Numbered from the stretch's first letter, positions 12,940 to 24,582 are shown. The stretch: 64,000 bases of DNA from Carex sylvatica (GCA_964058845.1 CAXKVR010000195.1:1-64000); one strand, 5' to 3'. The notes: generated by a model from the letters alone, not told the origin. Numbers and translations are program-made.

Positions 12940-12953
12940 GGTCCTTCCCCGGT

Positions 12954-12970
12954 TGGTATCAGAGCATGGT
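12954..12970 (+). other. Primer-binding site (initiator tRNA-Met type)
   Basis: TGGTATCAGAGCATGG is the usual plant retrotransposon complement to the 3' end of initiator tRNA-Met. It starts 14 bases after the LTR's terminal CA, a wider gap than usual. Confidence 0.85.
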
Positions 12971-13101
12971 TTAGAACCTGAACCAGACTTGTTTGGATAC
13001 GAGAGTGGTATACGTATCAATGGGGTCGTCGTGACTATACGAATATCGTATGATAAGTAAGGAATATCGAATATTATAAACTAACTTTGTTTATTCAGAA
13101 A

Positions 13102-14964
13102 ATGGAAATACCACACCGAGGTAGAGGCAGACCTCGGAGGAATCCGGAATTGATTATTGAGCCGGCTGCGGATCAGGCTGGGGCTGGTCCAGCTGGTGCT
13201 GAGGGAGCTGGTGGTGCTGGAGGAGCGCCAGGTAGAGACCGGGACATAGATGACCGGCTGATTGCGGCCTACGAGAGAGGTCGCCAAGCGGAGATGCGGG
13301 ATGCAGCACCGGTGGTTCGCGGTGGTGCACCCGAAGAGTTTAGAAGGCTATATGATTCATTTCTGCGCTTGAATCCGCCGCGTTATGATGGAACCGGCGG
13401 GTATGCGGTAGCCGAGGAATGGCTGGCGCAAATAAATGCAAAGCTGAATTTATGCCGCGCACCTGAGGAAGACAAAGTAGAGGTAACTGAGCAGCAACTG
13501 GAGGGTGACGCAAGGTTCTGGTGGGACGGGGCCCGACGCAGTTATGTCGGGGAGGAAGCGAGGATTCCGTGGGAATGGTTTGAACAGCAGTTCAACCGGA
13601 GGTTTCTGAGCAATATTCAACGTGAAGCGTTGCGGAGAAAGTTTCTGGAATTGAGGCAAAATGGGCGTCCGGTGGGGGATTACAATAGTGAGTTTCTGGC
13701 GTTATCGCGTTATGCATCAGATATTCAGAATGACGCGGTAAGGTATCACAGGCACTATTTGGATGGTTTGGATGGAAATATATCGATGATTGTTGATACT
13801 CCGACTGCTACGGAGTTGCAATCTATGATGGATCATGCAGAACAGATAGAGATGCATGGTAAGCGGAGGAAAGAGCAACTGACCGAAAGAAATGTAAAAC
13901 AGAAGGATGCTCAGAGTGGGCAAATGTCGAGGTCGAGGGGAGGACCATCATTTGCTAGACCCCCTCGGTCGAATATGGCGCCGAGACCCCCGTTTAGACA
14001 GATCTCTATGCCGGGTTTTAGACCGGTGATTCCTTCGCAATGGTGCCGATCGTGCAATCAAGCGCACGACGAGGTTGAGTGTAGGCGCAAGGCTAGCGCT
14101 TGTTTCGTATGTGGTAGCGCGGGACATTGGGCGAGGGAGTGCCCGAATGCGCTTATGAGGATGCGAGGCGCTGGTAGCGCGGGAGGGTCCGCTAGCGTTG
14201 GGCGCGGAGCGCCGACGTGGCGTGGACGTGGTGCATCTCAAGCTGGCGGGGCTAACGCTAGCAGGGCTAGCAGCGCCGGTAGCGTCGGCAGGGTTAGCGG
14301 CGCTGGCAGCGTCAGCAGGAACGACGGCAGGGCGGCGGCGAATGCGCTTAACATTGCTGGAACTTCGCGCAACGCTGCAACTGCGCTGGGAGATGGCCAG
14401 ACTGACGTCATGACAGGTATACTCTCTATATCTGATCAGGATGCGTATTGTTTGATTGATACGGGGTGCAGCCATTCTATTGTGTCAAGGAAATTGGTAG
14501 AAAAAGGGGGTTGGCCAATTGAGACATGTAATCAAGTTGTAAATGTTCAAACCCCGTTTGGTTCAACTGATCAAGGAATCACTTTATGCCGAAACCGAAA
14601 GATTAAGATAGATGGGAGGGAGTTCGAGGCGGACTTGTTGGTGATGGAGATTATCGGTTACGACGTGTTATTGGGTATGGACTGGTTGACGAGACACGCT
14701 GCTACTATTGATTGTCCGCATCGTCGGATTCATTTCGCGAATTCAAGAGGTATGTCTTGCATACTCAATTGTAGAGAAATTGGGAAACTAACACCGTGTA
14801 TTTCGGCTGTAGAGATGAAACATTTGTTAGAATCAGGGTGTGATGCTTACTTGACGGCCGTGGTTTATGCGCCTGCGGCAGTTCCAGATATCAGCACCAT
14901 TCCGGTGGTTTCAGAATTTGTGGATGTATTTCCGGAAGAGATTTTAGGGTTGCCACCTGAATGA
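13102..14964 (+). CDS. Chromovirus Gag-protease (ends at in-frame TGA)
   Basis: The ATG at 13102 opens a 620-residue frame. A Gag capsid-like region spans roughly residues 75-250 (Trp- and Arg-rich, with WWDGARR and FNRRF). A CCHC zinc knuckle, CFVCGSAGHWAREC, is at about residue 334, preceded by an extra Cys-rich stretch (CRSCNQAHDEVEC). Gly/Ala/Ser-rich low-complexity sequence follows, then the aspartic protease motif LIDTGCSHS with its Asp near residue 453 and LLGMDWL downstream. The frame stops at TGA 14962-14964, and the next codon continues in the same frame as RT, so the stop interrupts what is normally one Gag-Pol reading frame. Confidence 0.92.
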   Translation: MEIPHRGRGRPRRNPELIIEPAADQAGAGPAGAEGAGGAGGAPGRDRDIDDRLIAAYERGRQAEMRDAAPVVRGGAPEEFRRLYDSFLRLNPPRYDGTGGYAVAEEWLAQINAKLNLCRAPEEDKVEVTEQQLEGDARFWWDGARRSYVGEEARIPWEWFEQQFNRRFLSNIQREALRRKFLELRQNGRPVGDYNSEFLALSRYASDIQNDAVRYHRHYLDGLDGNISMIVDTPTATELQSMMDHAEQIEMHGKRRKEQLTERNVKQKDAQSGQMSRSRGGPSFARPPRSNMAPRPPFRQISMPGFRPVIPSQWCRSCNQAHDEVECRRKASACFVCGSAGHWARECPNALMRMRGAGSAGGSASVGRGAPTWRGRGASQAGGANASRASSAGSVGRVSGAGSVSRNDGRAAANALNIAGTSRNAATALGDGQTDVMTGILSISDQDAYCLIDTGCSHSIVSRKLVEKGGWPIETCNQVVNVQTPFGSTDQGITLCRNRKIKIDGREFEADLLVMEIIGYDVLLGMDWLTRHAATIDCPHRRIHFANSRGMSCILNCREIGKLTPCISAVEMKHLLESGCDAYLTAVVYAPAAVPDISTIPVVSEFVDVFPEEILGLPPE

Positions 14965-17865
14965 GAAGTGGAGTTCGGTATCGAACTGGTACCGGGCACA
15001 ACACCGATTTCAAAAGCGCCGTATCGAATGGCACCGGCAGAACTGAAAGAACTCAAGGCGCAATTGGAAGATATGTTGGAGAGTGGATTTATCAGACCTA
15101 GCACGTCGCCATGGGGCGCGCCAGTATTATTTGTCAAGAAGAAAGATGGAACATTGCGGTTATGTATTGATTACCGCGAGCTGAACAAGGTAACTGTGAA
15201 AAATAAATATCCGTTACCTCGGATTGACGATCTGTTTGATCAGTTGCAGGGATCCTCAATATATTCAAAGATTGATCTGAGAACAGGGTATCACCAGCTG
15301 AGAATACGGCCGAGCGATGTGGATAAGACAGCGTTCCGTACAAGGTACGGGCATTATGAATACCTGGTTATGCCGTTTGGGCTGACGAACGCACCGGCAG
15401 CGTTCATGGACTTGATGCACCGTGTGTTTCACGATCTGTTGGATTCTACAGTTGTGGTGTTCATTGATGATATACTGGTGTATTCGCGCTCGCGAGAAGA
15501 ACATGAGGTACATCTTAGAATTGTGTTGCAAAGATTGCGTGAACATCAGTTATTCGCAAAGTTTTCGAAATGTGAATTTTGGTTGGAGGAAGTTACATTT
15601 TTGGGGCATGTGGTTTCTGGAAAAGGGTTAGCGGTGGATTCCGAAAAGATTCGGGCTGTGACAGATTGGAAAAGGCCGGAGACAGTTACTGAAATTCGCA
15701 GCTTTCTGGGGTTAGCCGGGTACTACAGGAGATTTGTACTCGGGTTTTCGCGGTTAGCCGCGCCACTTACAAAATTGTTGCATCAAGGCGTGAAATTTGA
15801 TTGGGGTACCGCGCAAGATAAAAGTTTTGAGGAATTGAAGAGTCGGCTGGTATCCGCGCCAGTCCTTGCTATGCCGACTGCAGATAAAGAGTACACGGTT
15901 TATACCGATGCATCTCGATTGGGTTTGGGTTGCGTATTGATGCAAGATGATCATGTAATTGCCTACGCATCTCGGCAATTGCGACCGCACGAGCAAAACT
16001 ACCCGACGCATGATTTAGAGTTAGCGGCAGTGATATTTGCGCTGAAAATTTGGCGGCATTACTTGTATGGCGTGAAATGCCGAATCTATACTGATCATCA
16101 AAGTCTGAAATACATCTTCACGCAAAGGGAGTTAAATTTGAGACAAAGGCGGTGGTTAGAATTAATGAAAGACTATGACTTGGATATCCAGTATCATGCA
16201 GGAAAAGCAAACAGTGTAGCAGATGCATTGAGCAGAAAGAGTCAGGTAAACCTGGCGTCGGTGATTACAAGTGAAACTCATCTTCTCGAGGAAATGCGCA
16301 GAATGGAAATACATGTTGGCGCATCACGCGAATTAGCGTTGGAAATTGCATCTAAATGTAATAGAAGTGAGGTTGGGACTAGCGCAACTGCAATTGCGTC
16401 GGTTGTGCTAGCAGCGGTTGAAATCCGATCGGAATTACACGAGCAGATTCGTGCAGAGCAACAGAATGATCCGAGATGTCAGAAATTCAAAATGCACTAT
16501 GTGTCAAACGCTGATTCACCGTTTCAAGTTCAAGGAGATGGCATCTTGCGGTTTCACGACCGCATTTGTGTACCAAGTAATTCGGAGTTGAAAGATCTGA
16601 TTTTGTCAGAGGCGCACAATTCGGGATACGCTATCCATCCGGGAGAGGTAAAGATGTATCAAGATCTAAAGAAGTATTTTTGGTGGCCAAAGATGAAAAA
16701 GGAAGTACAAAGGTACGTTGAAAAGTGTCAAATATGTCAGCAAGTTAAAGCGGATCGGCAGAGAAAAGCAGGATTGCTAAGACCGCTGGAAATACCTACA
16801 AGGAAATTTGAATCAATCACAATGGATTTCGTAAGTGGATTTCCGAGAACTGTCGGAAGGTATAATACAGTTTGGGTGATTGTGGATCGATTAACGAAGA
16901 TAGCGCATTTCATTCCGCTTCGAATTGAGACATCTGGGCCAGAATTGGCGGAATTGTTTCTGAAATATCAGTTTAAGTACCATGGTTGCTCGCGCAATAT
17001 TATTTCTGACCGAGATCCTCGGTTCACTTCTCATTTCTGGGAGAGTTTTCAAGAAACAATGGGTACCAAGTTGAGATTTAGCACTGCGCACCATCCTCAG
17101 ACTGACGGTCAGTCTGAGCGCACTATTCAGACGCTGGAAGACATGTTGCGCTCCTGCGCGCTAAGTTTACAAGGTTCGTGGGTTGATCATTTGTATCTGG
17201 TGGAGTTTGCGTATAACAACAGTTATCATTCGAGCATTGGTATGTCACCGCAAGAGGCGCTGACAGGACAGCAGTGCCGTACTCCATTGTGGTGGGGACC
17301 AGCGGGTACCTATCCACCTACAGGGCCGCAAATGTTAGAAGAAATTGCTGAGAAAACAAATATGGTTTTGAGTCGGCTCAAGTCGGCTCAAGAAAGGCAA
17401 AAGAAATATGCGGATGTTCACCGAAGACCGTTGGAATTTCAAGAAAGTGATCACGTATGGCTTCGAGTTTCGCCTGTCAGAGGCGTGTATCGATTTGGTG
17501 TTTCGGGCAAGCTCAGTCCTCGATATATTGGGCCGTTCCAGATTTTGCGACGAGTTGGACCGGTTGCATACGAGCTTGCACTACCACCAGCGTTGGACCG
17601 GGTTCATCCGGTATTCCATGTATCACAGCTACGCAGATATGTGCGAGATCCGTCGCATTGTATTGATCATTCGGGTTTACGCGTACAAGATGATCTGACA
17701 TATCAGGAAGAACCAATGCAGATATTGGATCGAAAAGAGCAACGGCTACGAAGCAAAGTGATTCGGCTCGTGTTGGTAAAATGGGGACGCCATTCCGATA
17801 AGGAAGCGACGTGGGAGCTCGAAGAGAGCATCCGAGAAAAGTATCCGGAGTTATTCGACAATTAA
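14965..17865 (+). CDS. Chromovirus Pol: reverse transcriptase, RNase H, integrase, chromodomain
   Basis: An open frame of 966 codons in the same frame as Gag, directly after the TGA. RT has [11 protein letters not shown] and the catalytic FIDDILVYS near residue 167. RNase H has [10 protein letters not shown] near residue 313. Integrase has the HHCC zinc region (CQICQQVK end) near residues 550-595, then the catalytic Asp residues in TMDFVSGFP and SDRDPRFTS. The GPF-type module ([16 protein letters not shown]) precedes a terminal chromodomain-like segment with [15 protein letters not shown]. There is no further frameshift or stop. It lacks its own start codon, so expression would need readthrough of the TGA or internal initiation. 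Confidence 0.92.
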   Translation, partial: EVEFGIELVPGTTPISKAPYRMAPAELKELKAQLEDMLESGFIRPSTSPWGAPVLFVKKKDGTLRLCIDYRELNKVTVKNKYPLPRIDDLFDQLQGSSIYSKIDLRTGYHQLRIRPSDVDKTAFRTRYGHYEYLVMPFGLTNAPAAFMDLMHRVFHDLLDSTVVVFIDDILVYSRSREEHEVHLRIVLQRLREHQLFAKFSKCEFWLEEVTFLGHVVSGKGLAVDSEKIRAVTDWKRPETVTEIRSFLGLAGYYRRFVLGFSRLAAPLTKLLHQGVKFDWGTAQDKSFEELKSRLVSAPVLAMPTADKEYTVYTDASRLGLGCVLMQDDHVIAYASRQLRPHEQNYPTHDLELAAVIFALKIWRHYLYGVKCRIYTDHQSLKYIFTQRELNLRQRRWLELMKDYDLDIQYHAGKANSVADALSRKSQVNLASVITSETHLLEEMRRMEIHVGASRELALEIASKCNRSEVGTSATAIASVVLAAVEIRSELHEQIRAEQQNDPRCQKFKMHYVSNADSPFQVQGDGILRFHDRICVPSNSELKDLILSEAHNSGYAIHPGEVKMYQDLKKYFWWPKMKKEVQRYVEKCQICQQVKADRQRKAGLLRPLEIPTRKFESITMDFVSGFPRTVGRYNTVWVIVDRLTKIAHFIPLRIETSGPELAELFLKYQFKYHGCSRNIISDRDPRFTSHFWESFQETMGTKLRFSTAHHPQTDGQSERTIQTLEDMLRSCALSLQGSWVDHLYLVEFAYNNSYHSSIGMSPQEALTGQQCRTPLWWGPAGTYPPTGPQMLEEIAEKTNMVLSRLKSAQERQKKYADVHRRPLEFQESDHVWLRVSPVRGVYRFGVSGKLSPRYIGPFQILRRVGPVAYELALPPALDRVHPVFHVSQLRRYVRDPSHCIDHSGLRVQDDLTYQEEPMQILDRKEQRLRSKVIRLVLVKWGRHSDKEATWELEESIREKYPELFDN

Positions 17866-17902
17866 GGTACGAAATCAAGTTCAGCGGACTGAACTTCATT
17901 TT

Positions 17903-17916
17903 AAGGGGGGGAGAAA
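17903..17916 (+). other. Polypurine tract
   Basis: AAGGGGGGGAGAAA lies directly before the 3' LTR, the expected plus-strand primer of reverse transcription. Confidence 0.88.
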
Positions 17917-20542
17917 TGTGACATAATAAATATTTTATACTGACTGATTGAATTAAGGCGTTAAGAATCGAATAATAAATATAGAAAAACGGTCCAGTGC
18001 GGATGGATGACCCGCACTGCGGGTGGCTTCACCCGCACTGGGACAATTTTCCTTAACGAATTCCTGTGATTTTCACTGGGTGCGGATGGTAATGCGGATG
18101 GGAATCCGCAGTGCGGGTGAGTTCTGTACTCTTCTGAAGTTGACGAATTTTCGCTAAGTACTGGATGCGGATGGGGATCACCCGCACTGAGCTCAGTGCG
18201 TCCGCACTAGGCTCGGACTTTTTCCTGCGTCTTGAGTGCGGCTGGACGGATCCGCAGTGCGGATGATTGATCCGCACTGGGGTGTGTTTGTTATTTGCGC
18301 AGTGAATGCGGCTGGATGGATCCGCAGTGCGGATGGTTGGTCCGCACTGGGGTCTGTATTTCTGTTATTCTTGTTATTTTGAGGGACCTATTTGCAAAAT
18401 GGATTAAATAAACATCTTCTCTCTTTCTCTTTCATCTTTTTAATAAATAAAATATTACATAAGGGCCTATTTGTAATAAACATTTTCAAGTTTGGTAATA
18501 TTAATAAAATGGAGGGGTTTATTAGCAAAATTCCAAATATTAATAAATTCCTTCCTTCTTCTTATCATTTTCACGGAAATAAAAGTGGGAAAAAAACTAG
18601 GTTTGGCCGAAAGAAAAGGGAAAGAGAAAGAGAGAGAGAAATCGAACGCGGAAACTGATCGGACTGACCGGAAAATCGAGATTCGAGCTGAATTGACGAT
18701 CCTTGATCGATTAGAAAGCTTCAATTTGATATATATTTCTCCCTTGGTAATTTCTTGAAAATCCTAATTTATTCGATTTATTCGATTTGTCATGATTTCG
18801 GTTGGAATTTGTAATTAGGGTTTCGTAATCGAGTTCTAGCTCGATTAGTTGTTAATTTGTGATAATTGATACGATTTATCTTCATTTTCTCTTGGAAACC
18901 CTAATTTCATTTGATTTGTTATATTTTGGTGAAATTCGAAGTCGAATTTGATTTGAAACGTTATAACTCGATAATCGAATTGATTTGCTTGTGGAATTTG
19001 GAATTGAACTAGGGTTTTGGGGTTGGATTGAAATGGAAAGGAATTATGATAGTTTCATGTGAAACTCTGGAAATTGTTGGAATTAATCGAGTTATAACTT
19101 CGTAAAACATATCGGTTCATGTTGTTTATTCAGAACCACCGATTGAATTGGAATTCGAATTAGGGTTTGGTAATGGTATTAATTATCGGATATTAATCGA
19201 ACGCGTTAATCGCATTTAACGTATAAAATAGGTGGTAATCATACGAGGCAAAGGATTTCTGGATCGTTCGAGACGCCTGAGCCTTAGTCGAGCGTGCTAT
19301 TACTCAGGTGCGGGGTTTCTGGACTTGTTTGATATTTTATATTCAGAAATTAAACTGTGTTTCGATTTATATGCATTGCATTGCCTAAATAAAGTGAAAC
19401 TCGAATTGTTTAATCTGATTGATTTGCATGCTGGTATGGTTATTATTTGTGTTGATCTGAATGATCTGATTTTGGAATTAAAGTCACCGTGCTTTATATC
19501 ACCATCGGTTGGTGGATATGGTATTATTGTCATCCACCGTGATGACGTCACCCAGGGGGTGAATCCGAATTTGTCAAAGTCTAATGCATGGACGTTTGAC
19601 GCTCAGTGTTCTAAAGCTTTAGATCGTCTGACCTTCGGCAGTTCCCAGTACCGGTTGGGACGAAGGGTAAGTGACTTTGTACTATGATTTTGGATGTGGT
19701 GACTGTGTATCGGATGGCATTACCCAGGGGGTATTGCGTTTGGATGGTCAGTTGGATTTATATGGATTTTCCGGATATGAATTGGAACCAGACTTTTAAT
19801 TAAACAGTTAAGCCTGTAATTACAGATGAGTGTCATGAGAAAAGGTTTTACCTGGCACAGCCGTCTGTAGGTGTCTGTAACCCTACAGACGAGTGGGAAC
19901 GAATTGGGGTCCAGTTTGGTGGAACATCTGTAGTTACTACCAGATATTCTGAAATCGAGTTAAACCAAACATTGTGTGCTTGAATTTCATCTTGGCAATT
20001 CCTGAATTTTGATTTCATTTGAATAAATGTTGTCGGGTTTGTGTATTGATGTTTATATATGATTATAAACTGATTTGAGCTTTATTTGTGTTTACTTTTT
20101 GAATATAATCTGTGATTGCAAGTCCAGGGACGATTTGTGGCAATTTATCGCACTGAGAATTCAATTCTCATCCCATCTTTTGGGTTAATTTTTCAGGTAC
20201 CGGTTCGGCGGATCCGAGAGAGACACGAGGTCGGTAGGCCTGGTTTTCACCGCTGCTTAGCTGTCTGGTATTGTGACTAGAGACATGTATAGATTTATGT
20301 TTTGATTGTATATATATATGTGTTCTCTATGTCATTTGGTGATACGTATCCATCGAGATACGGATTTTGTATGATATTACCTGACCAGTTGGGATTTGTG
20401 AACTGTTTTTCTTAGTTATTTGTTTGTTTTGTTGGTGTGTTTTACTTTCTATTATATCGTACTTGCCTTGTAGGCATACGGGCAACCGTATGTCTACGGC
20501 AGGAGGCACCCGTCACGCCTCGTGGGGCCGCGGGGTGTGACA
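17917..20542 (+). repeat. 3' LTR
   Basis: Two bases longer than the 5' LTR. Substitutions noted by eye are C to A (near 11284 of the 5' copy), T to C (near 11905) and T to C (near 12364). Confidence 0.92.
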
Positions 20543-20617
20543 GGTCCTTCCCCGGTTGGTATCAGAGCATGGTTTAGAACCTGAACCAGACTTGTTTGGA
20601 TACGAGAGTGGTATACG
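20543..20617 (+). repeat. Second copy of primer site and leader downstream of the 3' LTR
   Basis: The 75 bases after the 3' LTR repeat 12940-13014 with no mismatch seen, including TGGTATCAGAGCATGG. They stop at GTATACG, where the right flank AGCATGGTTTA starts; a similar 11-mer lies within the leader itself. This looks like the start of a second tandem element, lost by deletion at short homology. Confidence 0.88.
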
Positions 20618-23600
20618 AGCATGGTTTATAGAGTCTGCTGCGAAGTTCTTTTTATATAGCTGTTGTGTAGTTTGAGGTGAGATATGTTGGCATTCATGGT
20701 ACTGCTTTAGTTTCTGTTATTTATGAAAATTACTCTAAGAAAACTAAAAGCAAGCAACCAATTTTTGAAAGATATATTATGTTTCTATTTCGTTGATGCT
20801 GTTATGTATTTCAGGATAATGTGTCTGTGACTAGGGTTGTATCTATCTAGTACCGAGCTATGGCCGACAAGGCTTCTGATGGCTTCTATAAGCTCACAAA
20901 CACCAAAGAGCACATTTTATACATTTGGAGATTACAATGATATATCAAAATTTATGCAAATTCTCTTTATGTTTTGGTTTTCAATTTTGGGGCAAATTTT
21001 CTACAGTAGTCGAATATCTCCCTTTCAGCTATTTCAGTTAGATTATCACCACTTTCGTTCCTTGCAACTATTTTATGTGTATTATTTTTTGTTCTTTCTT
21101 TTCAGAAAATTATGACAATCAATTTTGGAGAATTATCTAGATACTTGTATTTTACAAAGCACATCTGCTAAAGGCTGAATGAGATAATGGAAGTGAATAT
21201 AATTAAATATTGGATGACAATCAATGACATGTAATTGGATGCTTGTATGATCTTGAAAATATGTATGATTGAGATAATAGAGTTGTTTTATTCTTTGTAT
21301 ATTGTTATTTTATTGCATAGAGAGAATGATAAGTCTATGCTTTATCAATGTAACATTTCAACACTTGTGTAATGAATTCTTTGTGGAATATAGAGAGTAA
21401 TTTCTTTTAGTATTTTCTTCAATTGATGTTAATATGTGGCAATTTCATGTAGAGAAAAATCATAGCCTTCATATGTTTCTACTGAGTCCCTCACTTGCAT
21501 TTATTGGTTTCATAAATCCTGCACATTTAAAAATATAAGGGAAATTTTTACAAGTGAAATACTTTTGCATCCATAAATTTCAGCACTTACAAGAACCTAC
21601 TTTATTTTATTTTATTTTGCATTTTTGTTATTCCCTGAAGCATTTTGCATACATTAGTACTTGTAAAATAAAATGAGAGAATTTGACAACTCCATAAGAA
21701 ATTAATTTAGCATCTTTCAATGCATATGCAATTCAATGGGTTCCAAAAATTTATTCATTGTTATATTTTTCTTGTTTTTCTTTGATGATTTGCAATTCAA
21801 TAGGTTAAAAACAAGCACTTAAAAAGCTATCACAGTAAAAAAAAAAAAAAAAAAATTACATAACATTACATTGTAAGTTGCATTACATTGAAAATTGTCT
21901 ATTACATCGACAAAAAGCTATAACATATAACAAAGAACATCCCCAATACATCATCAACAAACATTAACAAATAAAAATAGTTCTTACATCTAGACCCTAT
22001 TGGTATCAGTTCTGTACTATACCACAACAGTACTTCATAACTACATTACATCAAGATAGAAATAATCAAACTCTACAGATCACATAAAAAACTCAAAAAA
22101 AAAAAAAAAAAGATAAGTTAGACATCTCCCTCGTAGTATTTGCTCCACATCTTAACTTTCACCTCAATCCTATTCGGTAGTGCATATTCATCCATCCACC
22201 TTGCTCCAAAAATCACAATATTTCTTTGCTTTCAGAGGTGCCAACAAACACATAAGAATTTTCCAGTCCACTATTTTTTACCCATAACCACTTGCATTTT
22301 TATGAAATCTCAAGATTTGCACAACACTTCATTTAATGACACTCTAGGGGTCATGAGTATGTATCTTAGCGCCTGTGATACCCTCATCTATACGGTTACC
22401 GCATACGGGCAGAGAATCACCTCACATATATTTTTTAAGAATTTCATAAATCATATAGGAAACATATGTGCCTCTCAGCTCCAATCTATAAAAAATCATC
22501 TTGATAAATATATACTGTTTATATTTTTAATTTATGGCACAGAAGTTCAAGCAATGAGATCTTCACTAAATCAAAGATTTTCTTATTCTTAGGACCAATA
22601 TTATATATGTATATGATACCCAAGCTATATAACACATTGTAACTTTGCTAAAATTCTAGCAACAATAGAATGAAACTTGAGACAAAATTCAATTACAAAA
22701 CAAATAAGTTTGATAAATATATGAAGCAAAAGTGATCAGTTAATAATTTTACACGACATAAAAACATCAAGCTTTCATAAATTAAGATTAGTAACTTAAA
22801 TTATTTTGTCTCTTTTTCCATAAAATTTTGTCCGAGCCATAAATTAATTACCTAATTTGTGAAAAGATAATTATATTTTTTTCTACTAGAAGTTATTAGG
22901 ACCAATTAATCAGAAGCATGAAGACAAGGAGAGAGCTAATTTGCCACCCGTCGGAGGACCAATCAAATAGAACAAGTCATTATACTAGCACTTGTTAACA
23001 CATTTTTACCATCTCATGGTTGAATCTCAAAATGCATCTACTGCTTGTTCCTTCATGGTCTTCACTGTCAACTTAATGTTCTTGCGTTCTAGAAATTCAT
23101 TCTTGATCCTTCAAAGAAAATTCCATCACTCATTCTCTACAAACAGAAATAAAAATGAAAGAATTACATAAATTGATAGAAAATTGAACTATGAAATGCA
23201 TATTGGTACACGTCTCACAAACATAAATAAGAATGAACTATGGAATACATATTGACAGAAAATTGAATGTATATGAAAAATCTATTCTCTACAACTATGG
23301 AATACATTATTTCTAACATTCATTCCATCATGCAGACTAGCACACATCTTAATTCCATTAAAAAAAAATATGCATCCTCTATAATTTTCATACTGGTAGG
23401 CATCTCATTCAATCATCCATTATCTATAATTTTTATTATTTTCATCATGCATCCTAAGAATTCTGCAAGGATTTCGTCAGTATTTTTTCAATAAAAAAAT
23501 ATATCTTTGCAATATAAGAAGTTTTTTTCTAAAACTTGTCAGTATATACTGGTATATAGAAAAGATTCATAATGTTTTTTAGAGCGTGAGCTGGAGAGAG

Positions 23601-24060
23601 AGAGAGAGGGAGGGGCAAAGAGAGAGACTCACGAATTTGTGCCACCTTGCTAGCGACAGCTAGATGGAGTAGGAACCCAAGCGATAATAGAGCAAGAACC
23701 AACGGGTCGAGAAGGAAGGGCGGACAACAGCTAGGGTTTCTGTTCGCACAACGAGGAGCACAAAAGAGGCCACAAACGCGACAGAGAAAGCGCGAGTTCA
23801 GATTCGAGAGCGAGAGGATCACGAGTGGAGCGAGAAGAGTGGAGCGAGAAGGGTGGAGCTCCAACGATTTCTTGGATTTCTCTGATTTTGCACGAGGGCC
23901 GGTCAACGGGTCGAGGAGGAAGAGAGAGAATTCAAAATAAAGAGATATTTAGGGAGAGACTGTAGAGAAGAGAGCGTGACAGAAGTTTTTTTCACTCATC
24001 GCTCCATTATTTTAGATCATCAAGTGCGAATCTGCAGTTAAATCGGACGATTTACAGATT
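20618..24060. other. Region between LTR element and right inverted arm; no firm gene
   Basis: Mostly AT-rich. Three coding-like stretches stand out. At 20858-20930 (+) a short frame reads MADKASDGFYKLTN. At 22118-22239 (-) a 36-codon open tail closed by TAA follows an acceptor-like AG and reads GARWMDEYALPNRIEVKVK. At 23580-23985 the DNA is GC- and purine-rich, like a first exon or 5' UTR on the minus strand (GA-rich tract, AGCTAGGGTTT). I do not recognise any product. They could be transposon exons or captured gene fragments. Confidence 0.35.
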
Positions 24061-24104
24061 TGGCAGCAGTTTGCTGAAATGCTGCAGGCAGCAAATTAGC
24101 CATA

Positions 24105-24116
<12 letters not shown>

Positions 24117-24144
<28 letters not shown>

Positions 24145-24575
24145 TAAGTCTACCATACATTGCAATGCATAGGCACCTCTATGCATTGGACTATAAATCA
24201 CGGATTCAAAGTCCAAATGACCGATCCAAACCGTTCATCTTGTTCTCCATATTAATATGTGCTTGGTGACCAAATTTTATATTTTTTAGAATTTTTTTAC
24301 TATTTATTAAGTCACTTTAAAAATTACTGATCCAACGGTGCCTTTTGATTTTACTATAACCGTTGGATCAGCGATTTTCAATGTGGCTTAATAAATAGTA
24401 AAAAAATTCCAAAAAATATAAAATTTGATCTCCAAGCACATATTAATATGGAGAACAAGATGAATGGTTTGGATCGGTCATTTGGACTTTGAATATGGTG
24501 ATTTATAGTCCAATGCATAGAGGTGCCTATGCATTGCAATGTATGGTAGACTTACTCTCTCTCTCTCTATATATA
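24117..24575. mobile_element. Hairpin element a (core type A)
   Basis: A near-complete palindrome. The outer arms 24144-24201 and 24498-24555 are perfect 58-base inverted copies, flanked by GA/CT repeats and TATATA. The inner part carries the shared core (AACCGTTCATCTTGTTCTCC, TACTATTTATTAAG, GATCCAACGGTG). No coding capacity. Confidence 0.85.
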
Positions 24576-24582
24576 TATTATA

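Larger units (their letters stand above)
10316..20617 (+). mobile_element. Ty3/gypsy chromovirus (Tekay/Del-like), near-complete, very young
   Basis: LTRs of 2624 and 2626 bp flank gag-protease-RT-RNase H-integrase-chromodomain in gypsy order. Large LTRs, a C-terminal chromodomain and a tRNA-iMet-type primer site suit the Tekay/Del clade of chromoviruses. By eye the LTRs differ by three substitutions and one 2-bp indel (CT repeat near 10820), so insertion is recent. One in-frame TGA separates the protease and RT regions. No target duplication is visible, because the right side continues for 75 bp as a second copy of the leader before host DNA. Confidence 0.93.
10264..24105. mobile_element. 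Possible host transposon bounded by 43-bp inverted repeats, split by LTR element
   Basis: Sequence at 10264-10307 (TATGACTAATTTGCTGCC...) is matched in inverse orientation at 24061-24104 (TATGGCTAATTTGCTGCC...), with about five mismatches in 43 bases and no gap. The LTR retrotransposon begins only 8 bases inside the left arm. The simplest reading is an older DNA transposon of about 3.5 kb into which the retroelement landed. I find no clear target duplication or transposase, so the class is unknown and the boundaries are tentative. Confidence 0.4.

Noticed and set aside
12954..12970. tRNA gene at the Met-like sequence
   Set aside because: Only the 3'-end complement is present with no cloverleaf; it is a retroelement primer site, seen twice.
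13948..14475. 175-codon antisense frame inside Gag
   Set aside because: Product is Ala/Ser/Arg low complexity mirroring the Gly/Ala-rich linker of Gag.
23529..23940. Overlapping frames of about 100-125 codons on both strands
   Set aside because: GA-rich low-complexity DNA opens frames on both strands; I keep it only as first-exon-like sequence in the nested transposon region.
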